A stretch of DNA of 64,000 nt from CAXBMB01 sp052078155 (GTDB lineage: Bacteria > Pseudomonadota > Alphaproteobacteria > Kiloniellales > DSM-21159), in contig JBQJBP010000003.1 in NCBI GenBank assembly GCA_052078155.1, forward strand, positions 62,001 to 126,000. Direction: 5' to 3'. The notes under the pieces were generated by a model. The model did not search any database, was not told the origin of the DNA, and worked only from the letters and a program-made list of their open reading frames with translations. The number at the start of each line of letters is the position of its first letter. Position 1 is the first letter of the stretch. This document shows positions 54,331 to 61,303 of the stretch, in pieces. The translations under genes and the position numbers were made by a program.

Positions 54331-54839
54331 AGTCGCTCCACACGTATTGATGACAAAGGGCAGGAACACCCTTCGGCAAAGATCATAAACCTGCCAGAAC
54401 TGTCGTCCGGCCCCATGGCATATAGGCGAGGATCATGACCAAGCCAAGGCAAAGGGGAAAAGAAGCCTGCGCTGTTACCAACTTGTCATGTGAAAGAGTG
54501 GCAAATCGACCATGCGGGGTACCCTGATGCAGGTCCTTCTGACCGCTGAAAAGACAGTCCCCTGCTATCTACCGCCGTCAGTACCAGGCGCCATCAATCC
54601 CGGCGGCGTCAGTGCCGTTCACCTGTAGCCCCGCAAAAATCGAACACCGGACCCAGCAGTAGGTCGAGCACTGGTTCAACGCCAGAGTTGAGCGCCAGGT
54701 CAATCGCTGGGTCAAGCAGTGAGACGAACACTGAACCGGGCATTGAGCCGCGCACTGGGCCGACACAGGAAGGTCAGGTCGCAGGCAAAAATTCCGCTGA
54801 GGGTGGACAAGTTCCTTTGCCAGCGTCACTCTGCCCGCC
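54331..54839. other. Divergent control region of M3 peptidase and XRE-cupin regulator
   Basis: About 510 bp. The part nearest the regulator is made of degenerate 12-bp tandem repeats (54638-54769); the rest shows no gene I can support. Confidence 0.4.
54638..54769. repeat. Degenerate 12-bp tandem repeat, about 11 units
   Basis: Successive units include AATCGAACACCG, GACCCAGCAGTA, GGTCGAGCACTG, GTTCAACGCCAG, GGTCAAGCAGTG, AGACGAACACTG, AACCGGGCATTG, AGCCGCGCACTG. Two units are one base longer or shorter. A loose consensus is RGYCRAGCACTG. Read on the minus strand, the repeats encode a xxQC-type tetrapeptide pattern. They end 70 bp before the XRE-cupin start. Confidence 0.65.
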
Positions 54840-55415
54840 ATGAAAGATGCTCAACTCGTTGCCCAACTGGGCCGTCGTCTGCGGGCGGTCCGCAAAAAAG
54901 GTCAGCTGACTCTGGAACAGCTAGCCGAAAGCTCCAATGTCTCCCGCTCCATGCTCTCACAGATTGAGCGGGGCGAAGCCAATCCGACCTTTGCCACCCT
55001 GTGGAACCTGACCAGGGCCTTAGGCATCGACCTGGCTGAACTGGTGGAAGACGCCACGGAGGAAGAGCGCAGCGCCATTGAGCTCTTCCCGGCAGCGCAG
55101 ATCCCCAAGATCGATAATGGTGCATCTGGCTGCCATCTCTCCATTCTGTCTCCGCCCAACATGGCCGGCCAGATGGAATGGTATGAACTGACCATGGAAC
55201 CGAAAGGCCAGCTGGACAGTCTGCCCCATGCCTTGGGCACGCTGGAACATCTGACCCTGATGGAAGGTCAGGCCGAGTTGACCAGCGGCACTGACAAAAG
55301 CCTGCTGGGTCCCGGGGACACCGCCCGTTACCGCGCCGACCAGCCCCACTGCATCCGCAACAGCGGTGACGTTCCCCTCAAGGCCTTTCTGGTTGTCATG
55401 GGCAGCGGCGGCTGA
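54840..55415 (+). CDS. XRE-family regulator with cupin domain
   Basis: A 191-residue protein of the common HTH-cupin type. Residues about 5-65 are an XRE helix-turn-helix (LGRRLRAVRKKGQLTLEQLA, SNVSRSMLSQIERGEANPT). Residues about 110-185 are a small cupin (EHLTLMEGQAELTS, LGPGDTARYRADQPHCIRN) that would bind the effector. Members regulate use of amino acids, polyamines and similar compounds. It is convergent with creatinase and divergent from the M3 peptidase. Control of creatinase is possible but not shown by the sequence. Confidence 0.92.
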   Translation: MKDAQLVAQLGRRLRAVRKKGQLTLEQLAESSNVSRSMLSQIERGEANPTFATLWNLTRALGIDLAELVEDATEEERSAIELFPAAQIPKIDNGASGCHLSILSPPNMAGQMEWYELTMEPKGQLDSLPHALGTLEHLTLMEGQAELTSGTDKSLLGPGDTARYRADQPHCIRNSGDVPLKAFLVVMGSGG

Positions 55416-55468
55416 GCTGTCCGGCTCCAAGAGGCATCAAGGCTGACACAGGCAAAAGCCGACAAAAG

Positions 55469-55496
55469 AAAAGGGAGAGCCGGAGCCCTCCCTTTT
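55469..55496. terminator. Bidirectional terminator between regulator and creatinase
   Basis: AAAAGGGAG (55469-55477) and CTCCCTTTT (55488-55496) with an inner GC/GC pair; A- and T-runs on both sides. It lies between convergent genes. Confidence 0.85.
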
Positions 55497-55533
55497 GCTG
55501 TCATCGAACCGGCCCGATAAAAGGCCGATGGCA

Positions 55534-56748
55534 TTAAATGATGTTGTGGCCCGGACCATAGGGGAACTTGGTGATGTTCTCCGCGCCGTCCTCACCGACC
55601 ACCAGAATGTCATGTTCGCGGTAGCCACCGGCCCCGGCGGTCCCTTCCGGCACCCAGAGCATGGGTTCGATGGAAACCACCATGCCGGGCTCCAGCACCG
55701 TATCGATATCCTCCCGGATCTCCAGTCCGGCTTCCCGCCCATAGTAATGGGAGAGAATGCCGAAGGAGTGGCCATAACCGAAGGAGCGGTACTGCAGCAA
55801 ATCTTCCCCGGCAAAGAACCTGTTGATCTCCGCACAGATCTCCGCACAGGAGATGCCCGGCTTGATCAAGGACAGGCCCAGTTCGTGGGCAGCCACGTTG
55901 GCTTCCCAGAGCCGCAGGGACTTCTTGTCCGGTTCGCCCAGGAAAAGTGTGCGTTCCAGCGCGGTGTAGTAACCCGAGATCATGGGGAAGCAGTTGAGGC
56001 TGAGGATGTCCCCCTGCTCCAGCTTGCGGGAGGTGACCGGGTTGTGGGCGCCGTCGGTGTTCAGACCGGACTGGAACCAAACCCAGGTATCGCGAAGCTC
56101 ACTGTCCGGATAGGCCTTGGCAATCTCCAGTTCCATGGCGTCGCGGCCCACCATGGCCACATCGATTTCCCGGACACCTTCCTTGATGGCCCCGTGGATG
56201 GCAGCACCGCCCACATCTGCGACGCGTGCGCCTTCCTTGATCAGTACGATCTCTTCCGCTGACTTCACCATGCGTTGGGTCATGACCACCGGGGCCATGT
56301 CCACAAGATCCATACCGGGCATGAACTCCAGCAGTGTGTCCCGCCCGGCCAGGGTCAGGTGATCCCCTTCAATGCCCAGGCGCTTACGGTCCGGCAGTTC
56401 ACCGGCCACGGCCCGCCAGAAGTTGTTCCGCTGCCAGTCGGTGTAGATGATGTTTTCACCCACGGACTGCCGCCAGGGCTGCCCGCCGTCGATGTTGGCA
56501 GAAAAGGTAATGCAGCGGTCAGCGGTCACCAGACAGCCGAAGGGACGGCCAAAGGCGCAGTACAAAAAGCCCGAGTAATAGGCAATGTTGTGCATGGAGG
56601 TGAACAGCACAGCGGGCAGATCCCGCTCGGCCATCTGCTGGCGCAGTCCGGCCAGACGGCGCTCATACTCCTGGGTGGAAAAAGGCAGAGGTGCCTTTTC
56701 GCCGTTGTGACAGACAAAACTCTCGGGACGTTTGATTTGATCCAGCAT
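55534..56748 (-). CDS. Creatinase (creatine amidinohydrolase)
   Basis: A 404-residue protein that matches the known Pseudomonas putida creatinase (403 residues) along its whole length as I recall that sequence: MHNIAYYSGFLYCAFGRPF, SANIDGGQPWRQSVGENI, IYTDWQRNNFW, WFQSGLNTDGAHNPVTS, RSFGYGHSFGILSHYYGREA and ENITKFPYGPGHNII. His235 corresponds to the catalytic His232. The pita-bread fold is shared with M24 peptidases, but metal ligands are not needed in creatinase. The reaction is creatine plus water to sarcosine plus urea. TAGGAGATC precedes the ATG. No sarcosine oxidase or urease gene is in the window. Confidence 0.92.
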   Translation of the reverse strand: MLDQIKRPESFVCHNGEKAPLPFSTQEYERRLAGLRQQMAERDLPAVLFTSMHNIAYYSGFLYCAFGRPFGCLVTADRCITFSANIDGGQPWRQSVGENIIYTDWQRNNFWRAVAGELPDRKRLGIEGDHLTLAGRDTLLEFMPGMDLVDMAPVVMTQRMVKSAEEIVLIKEGARVADVGGAAIHGAIKEGVREIDVAMVGRDAMELEIAKAYPDSELRDTWVWFQSGLNTDGAHNPVTSRKLEQGDILSLNCFPMISGYYTALERTLFLGEPDKKSLRLWEANVAAHELGLSLIKPGISCAEICAEINRFFAGEDLLQYRSFGYGHSFGILSHYYGREAGLEIREDIDTVLEPGMVVSIEPMLWVPEGTAGAGGYREHDILVVGEDGAENITKFPYGPGHNII

Positions 56749-57114
56749 CGGGATCTCCTATCGCCAAGCGGGCAGGGAGTCCCCCTCACCCGGTTTTTCA
56801 TCCGGGCGTACAGGATGTTGGAAAGGCCGCAGCTGTCTCGCCATAGGCCACTGACGCGCATTTGTCTGATCCGGCGACGCCATCGCCGATCGCGTTTTCT
56901 GGGGGCGAATTTAGAGCCGGAAAAGCCGCCCGGTCAAGACGACTCTTTTCCCGTTCCAGATCGCAGGACAGGCAAGAGAACAGACCCCGGCGGGAATGGC
57001 CTGACTTGCAAGGATAAGACAGTCACAAGCCAGGCAGTTATGATCATTTAGCTGGACAAATTCCACTGTCATTCATATTTTTCCGATATATCGGAATTTT
57101 GGAGCGCTGCTGTC
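56749..57114. other. Divergent control region of creatinase and kbl
   Basis: About 365 bp. Apart from the 16-bp palindrome at 57081-57096, I see no named site. Confidence 0.4.
57081..57096. promoter_or_regulatory. 16-bp perfect palindrome upstream of kbl-tdh
   Basis: TTCCGATATATCGGAA is its own reverse complement. It ends 18 bp before the kbl ATG, where a repressor would block transcription or ribosome access. The binding protein is unknown. Confidence 0.55.
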
Positions 57115-58308
57115 ATGGCAAACCTGTTGGACCACGTTACCCAAGAGCTGGAAACCCTGCGGGCGGACGGCCTGTACAAAGTCGAACGGCCTTTGCTGTC
57201 GCCCCAAAGCGGCGGCATCGATGTCAACACAGCCGACGGCCCCCGCCAGGTCATCAACCTCTGCGCCAATAACTACCTGGGTCTGGCGGACCACCCGGCT
57301 CTGGTTTCCGCCGCCAAGCAGGCCATGGACAGCCACGGCTACGGCATGGCGTCCGTGCGGTTCATCTGTGGCACCCAGGATTTGCACCTGACCCTTGAAA
57401 AGGCCATCGCCGACTTTCTGGAGATGGAAGATTCCATCCTGTTTGCCGCCTGTTTTGACGCCAACGGCGGTCTCTTTGAACCCCTGCTGGGGCCCGAAGA
57501 CGCCATCATCTCTGACAGCCTGAACCATGCCTCCATCATCGACGGCGTGCGGCTTTGCAAAGCCAGGCGCTTCCGCTTTGCCAACAACGACATGGCCGAC
57601 CTGGAGGCCAAGCTGAAAGAGGCCGAGGCTGGTGGGGCCCGCTTTAAAATCGTCGCCACCGACGGTGTCTTTTCCATGGACGGCTACATCGCAAATCTGA
57701 AGGAAGTAAGAGCCCTGTGCGACCAATACGGCGCACTTCTTATGGTCGATGACTGCCACTCAACCGGCGTGCTGGGACCTCAAGGACGGGGAACCGCGGC
57801 CCACTGCGGTGTGAAAGCCGACATTCTGACCGGAACTCTGGGCAAGGCCCTGGGTGGAGCCATGGGCGGATACATTGCCGCTGCAGGCCCGATCATCGAG
57901 TTGCTGCGCCAGCGCGCACGGCCCTATCTCTTTTCCAATGCCCTGACCCCGGCCCTGGTGGGTGGCGCGCTGAAAGCCCTTGAACTGGTGCGCAACGGCG
58001 ACGATCTGCGTGCCAGACTGCACGCCAATGCTCAACGTTTCCGCAAAGGCATGACCCAGGCTGGCTTTACCCTGCTGCCCGGCGAGCACCCCATCATTCC
58101 CGTCATGCTGGGCGAGGCCCCGCTGGCCCAGGAGATGGCGGCCCGCCTCTATGACCGGGGGGTTTATGTCACTGGCTTCTTCTTCCCTGTTGTCCCCAAG
58201 GGTCAGGCCCGCATCCGCACCCAGATGAATGCCGCCCTCACCCCGGCGCAGATTGATCAGGCCATCGCCGCCTTCACCGAGGTCGGCAAGGAACTGGGAG
58301 TGATCTGA
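57115..58308 (+). CDS. kbl: Glycine C-acetyltransferase (2-amino-3-ketobutyrate CoA ligase)
   Basis: A 397-residue PLP enzyme that splits 2-amino-3-ketobutyrate with CoA into glycine and acetyl-CoA. It starts MANLLDHVTQELETLRADGL with GGAGCG upstream. Family motifs are NLCANNYLGLADHP, GMASVRFICGTQ, SLNHASIIDG, VDDCHSTGVLGPQGRG, and the PLP lysine in LTGTLGKALGGAMGG. It is the first gene of kbl-tdh; the stop and the next start overlap (TGATG). Confidence 0.97.
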   Translation: MANLLDHVTQELETLRADGLYKVERPLLSPQSGGIDVNTADGPRQVINLCANNYLGLADHPALVSAAKQAMDSHGYGMASVRFICGTQDLHLTLEKAIADFLEMEDSILFAACFDANGGLFEPLLGPEDAIISDSLNHASIIDGVRLCKARRFRFANNDMADLEAKLKEAEAGGARFKIVATDGVFSMDGYIANLKEVRALCDQYGALLMVDDCHSTGVLGPQGRGTAAHCGVKADILTGTLGKALGGAMGGYIAAAGPIIELLRQRARPYLFSNALTPALVGGALKALELVRNGDDLRARLHANAQRFRKGMTQAGFTLLPGEHPIIPVMLGEAPLAQEMAARLYDRGVYVTGFFFPVVPKGQARIRTQMNAALTPAQIDQAIAAFTEVGKELGVI

Positions 58309-59360
58309 TGCAGGCACCCGGCAACAGCAATCGCATGAAGGCCCTGGTCAAAGCAGAGGCTGCGGAAGGAATCTGGCTGCAAGAGGTGGCGCAGCCGGAA
58401 ATCGGCCCGGATGAGGTGCTGGTCAAGATCCGCCGCACGGCCATTTGCGGGACAGACATCCACATCTACAACTGGGACAGCTGGGCGCAACAGGCTATCC
58501 CGGTCCCCATGACAGTCGGCCATGAATTTGCCGGGGAAGTGGTGGACCTGGGCGCTGCCGTGCGCGATCTGAAGGTTGGGCAGCGGGTGTCCGGTGAGGG
58601 CCACATCGTTGGCACCAAAAGCCGGGCCAGCCGGGCCGGTCACTTTCACCTGGATCCGGAGACAAAAGGCATCGGCGTCAACATGCCCGGCGCCTTTGCG
58701 GAGTATCTGAAACTTCCGGCCTTCAACGTGGTGCGGTTGCCGGACAGCCTGCCTCTGGATATGGGCGCCATCCTTGATCCCATGGGCAATGCCGTCCACA
58801 CGGCCCTGTCCTTTGATCTGATCGGGGAAGATGTCCTGATCACCGGAGCCGGGCCCATCGGCATCATGGCCGCCGCTGTCGCCCGCCACGCCGGGGCCCG
58901 CCATGTGGTGCTGACGGACGTCAACGCCTATCGACTGGCACTGGCCGAGCAGTTGGTGGACCTGCGCCCGGTCAACGTGGCCAAGGAAAACATCCGCGAT
59001 GTGATGGCCGAGCTGAAAATGGTCGAGGGTTTTGACATCGGCCTGGAAATGAGCGGCGCGCCCCAGGCCTTCGATCAGATGGTCGACGTGATGATCATGG
59101 GCGGCAAGATGGCCTTGCTGGGCATTCCGTCAGGCAAGGTGCCTGTGGACTGGAGCCGCATCATCATGAAGGCCCTGACCCTCAAGTCCATTTACGGACG
59201 GGAGATGTTTGAGACCTGGTACAAGATGTTGGCCATGCTGGAATCGGGCCTGGACCTGGAAGGCATCATCACCCACCGCTTTGGCTACGAGGACTTCCAG
59301 CAGGGCTTTGACGTCATGCGATCAGGCCAGTCCGGCAAGGTGGTGCTGAACTGGGACTGA
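58308..59360 (+). CDS. tdh: L-threonine 3-dehydrogenase, lacking the structural zinc cysteines
   Basis: A 350-residue medium-chain dehydrogenase that oxidises threonine to 2-amino-3-ketobutyrate, the substrate of Kbl. The start overlapping the kbl stop is preceded by GGGAG; an ATG nine codons later would match the E. coli start. The catalytic zinc Cys (AICGTDIHIYNWD) and the GHEF pair are kept, as is the NAD-binding ITGAGPIGIMAAAVARH. In E. coli four cysteines in the GEGH segment hold a structural zinc; here that segment reads GHIVGTKSRASRAGHFH with no cysteine at all, so the structural site is absent. Confidence 0.96.
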   Translation: MQAPGNSNRMKALVKAEAAEGIWLQEVAQPEIGPDEVLVKIRRTAICGTDIHIYNWDSWAQQAIPVPMTVGHEFAGEVVDLGAAVRDLKVGQRVSGEGHIVGTKSRASRAGHFHLDPETKGIGVNMPGAFAEYLKLPAFNVVRLPDSLPLDMGAILDPMGNAVHTALSFDLIGEDVLITGAGPIGIMAAAVARHAGARHVVLTDVNAYRLALAEQLVDLRPVNVAKENIRDVMAELKMVEGFDIGLEMSGAPQAFDQMVDVMIMGGKMALLGIPSGKVPVDWSRIIMKALTLKSIYGREMFETWYKMLAMLESGLDLEGIITHRFGYEDFQQGFDVMRSGQSGKVVLNWD

Positions 59361-59373
59361 CAACAGGTGCCTA

Positions 59374-59504
59374 TAGAGCATGATCGGTTTAGTTGGCAGC
59401 GCAAAGCGCTTCGACGTCAGTCGATCATGCTCAAAAACACTGAAAAGAGTTTCACGCTTCAGGTGTTATCACAGAGTGATTCCACCTAAACCGATCTGAC
59501 TCTA
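59374..59504. repeat. Dispersed intergenic repeat, full-length copy (131 bp)
   Basis: TAGAGCATGATCGGTTTAGT ... GCGCAAAGCGCTTCGA ... CGATCATGCTC ... GTGTTATCACAGAGTGATTCC ... TAAACCGATCTGACTCTA. It fills the gap between convergent tdh and the Ldh-family gene. Its last three bases are the complement of the TAG stop of that gene. Confidence 0.85.
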
Positions 59505-60512
59505 ACGACCGATGGCCTGGATTTTTTCGATCAGAGCGGCATCCACCTCGATCCCCTGTTGCTCGTTAACCGCACGCTGAGCAAAACGGCGGGCGCCTGG
59601 AACCCGACCTCCCTGCTCTCCTTCCTGGGCGGTCATCGCCGCACAAAGGTCGTCAATCCGGCTGCCATAGGCCCCATCCGAGAAAATCCCGGCATCCACC
59701 GCAAAGAAGAACTGACCGGTTTTGGGCGGACCACCGGCTGTTCCGGCGAAGGGGCTGGCATCCTTGCCCAGCGTGGCCCCGGCGATGGCGGCTGCGAAGA
59801 TCTCCACCATCAGGCCATTGTTGAAGCCTTTGTGGCCCCCGCTTGGAACCATCGACCCCGTCATGGCAACCGCCGGATCGGTGGTCGGTTTGCCCTGGGC
59901 ATCCAATGCCCAGCCTTCCGGGATGCTCTCCCCCATGCGACCGCGCAGCGCAATTTCACTTCTGGCAATGACAGAGGCGGACTGATCAATGGTCAGGGCT
60001 GCCCCCCCGTTACCTGCTGGGACTGACAAGGCATAGGGGTTGGTGCCGATCAGCGGCTTGGTGGCCCCGACGGGCGCAATGGAAGCCGGGGCATTGGTAA
60101 AGCCGAGACCCACAAGACCCCTTTCTGCCAGACGTTCAACGTGATAGCCCAGAACCCCACAGTTGTAGGAATTGCGTACAGCCAGCCCGGCACAGCCCAG
60201 CTCCTTGGCAGCCGGGATCAACTGGGCAAAGCCAGCTTCAATGGCCGGATGGGCAAAGCCGGAGCCGGCGTCGACCACCACGGATCCGGGCGCTGGACGG
60301 GTGACTTGCGGCGTTGCCGAGCCGATGACCTTTCCACAGATCACATGCTCACAGTAGATCGGCACATAGACCAGGCCGTGGCTCTTGATGCCATCCAATT
60401 CCGCAGAAGCCACCGCCCGTGCCAGTGAGGCAGCCGCCATTGTGTCGGTGCCAGCCCGTTCCAGCGCCTCACGCGCCAGGGTTTCGATCTCTGCTTGGTT
60501 CATTTTAGCCAC
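59502..60512 (-). CDS. Malate/L-lactate dehydrogenase-family (LDH2) oxidoreductase
   Basis: A 336-residue NAD(P)-dependent enzyme of the LDH2/MDH2 family, which reduces 2-oxo acids or cyclic imines such as piperideine-2-carboxylate. Seen: SAELDGIKSHGLVYVPIYCE (with the conserved His), RNSYNCGVLGYHVERLAERG, and PIGTNPYALSVPAG-like text (LIGTNPYALSVPAGNG) and HKGFNNGLMVEI. The start is GTG at 60512 with GGGAG 9 nt upstream, or ATG at 60503. It is the last gene of a four-gene operon, 74 bp after the DUF3726-type gene. The TAG stop is read from a dispersed repeat. Substrate unknown. Confidence 0.88.
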   Translation of the reverse strand: MAKMNQAEIETLAREALERAGTDTMAAASLARAVASAELDGIKSHGLVYVPIYCEHVICGKVIGSATPQVTRPAPGSVVVDAGSGFAHPAIEAGFAQLIPAAKELGCAGLAVRNSYNCGVLGYHVERLAERGLVGLGFTNAPASIAPVGATKPLIGTNPYALSVPAGNGGAALTIDQSASVIARSEIALRGRMGESIPEGWALDAQGKPTTDPAVAMTGSMVPSGGHKGFNNGLMVEIFAAAIAGATLGKDASPFAGTAGGPPKTGQFFFAVDAGIFSDGAYGSRIDDLCAAMTAQEGEQGGRVPGARRFAQRAVNEQQGIEVDAALIEKIQAIGR

Positions 60513-60586
60513 AGCTGTGGTCTCCCGATAAAGATCCCGGCCATTGCCCGGGTAAAAAACAAAACTGGTTTTGGCAGGACAGCCGG

Positions 60587-61303
60587 TCAGTCTTCATCCA
60601 ACAGCCCGGCACCGGCTCCGGACAGGCGGGACTGTTCGTTCGAAGGCACCAGACAGTTTTGGAAGTAAGCCATGATCCTGCCCCAGGGTTCAGCTGCGAC
60701 CCTGACACCGTCCCAGTCATCGCTGTTAGCAGAACAGAGTCCATGCCGGGCCGTCTTATCTACCGGATCCGCCAGTTCCAGATAAAGATCCCCGGGTTCT
60801 TCAGATGCCAGATCCGTCAGGGCAACAGCTGCTGAACCAGGGTCACGCTCAATCCCGTCCCTGTAGAACCGCAGAGATTGTCCTGCAGCCTGCACGACCG
60901 ACAAAGCCACCGCCGCAGCAAACTGTGGGCTATCCACTGACAGCAGCCCGATCCTGCAGTTTCCCTTGTCCTGACCGGACAACAGCCAGTCCCCTGCTGT
61001 GATCCCGGCGCAGAGCGCTGAAAAAGGACGCGCATCCTCAGTCGGCGGACAGCTAACTAGCAGCCCTTCCGGCAGATCACTGAAGCTGACCGCCACACCG
61101 CTGGTGCCTGCTGCCAGGTTATCCAGCACTGCCGCCAGCCCCGGGGCAGGGTCACAGCCTGCTTTTGCCAGAAGCTGGGCGGCCCGGCCGGACTCTTCGC
61201 CCGCGCCATAAGGGTTGCCAGCGCCCACGGTCGCCCGGGTGACGAAAAACAGCAGCTCATTCAAGGACAGGGGATCCAGGTTCTGGTCAGTCTGTGACCT
61301 CAT
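60587..61303 (-). CDS. DUF3726-type protein
   Basis: A 238-residue protein starting MRSQTDQNLDPLSLNELLFF. The N-terminal LSLNELLFFVTRATVGAGNP followed by GAGEESGRAAQLLAKAG is, as I recall, the pattern of the DUF3726 family, whose role is unknown. There is no signal peptide or TM segment, and no catalytic motif I recognise. Start and stop of the 571-residue gene upstream overlap it by 4 bp (ATGA), so the products are likely made in fixed proportion. The family name is a recollection, not a search result. Confidence 0.7.
   Translation of the reverse strand: MRSQTDQNLDPLSLNELLFFVTRATVGAGNPYGAGEESGRAAQLLAKAGCDPAPGLAAVLDNLAAGTSGVAVSFSDLPEGLLVSCPPTEDARPFSALCAGITAGDWLLSGQDKGNCRIGLLSVDSPQFAAAVALSVVQAAGQSLRFYRDGIERDPGSAAVALTDLASEEPGDLYLELADPVDKTARHGLCSANSDDWDGVRVAAEPWGRIMAYFQNCLVPSNEQSRLSGAGAGLLDED

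Noticed and set aside
54578..54841. 87-codon minus-strand frame with a xxQC tetrapeptide pattern
   Set aside because: The pattern follows directly from the 12-bp DNA repeat; there is no support for translation. Kept as a finding about the DNA repeat only.
55534..56748. Annotation as an M24 Xaa-Pro peptidase
   Set aside because: Whole-length agreement with creatinase, including the His in NTDGAHNPV and the C-terminal FPYGP segment, makes creatinase the better call.
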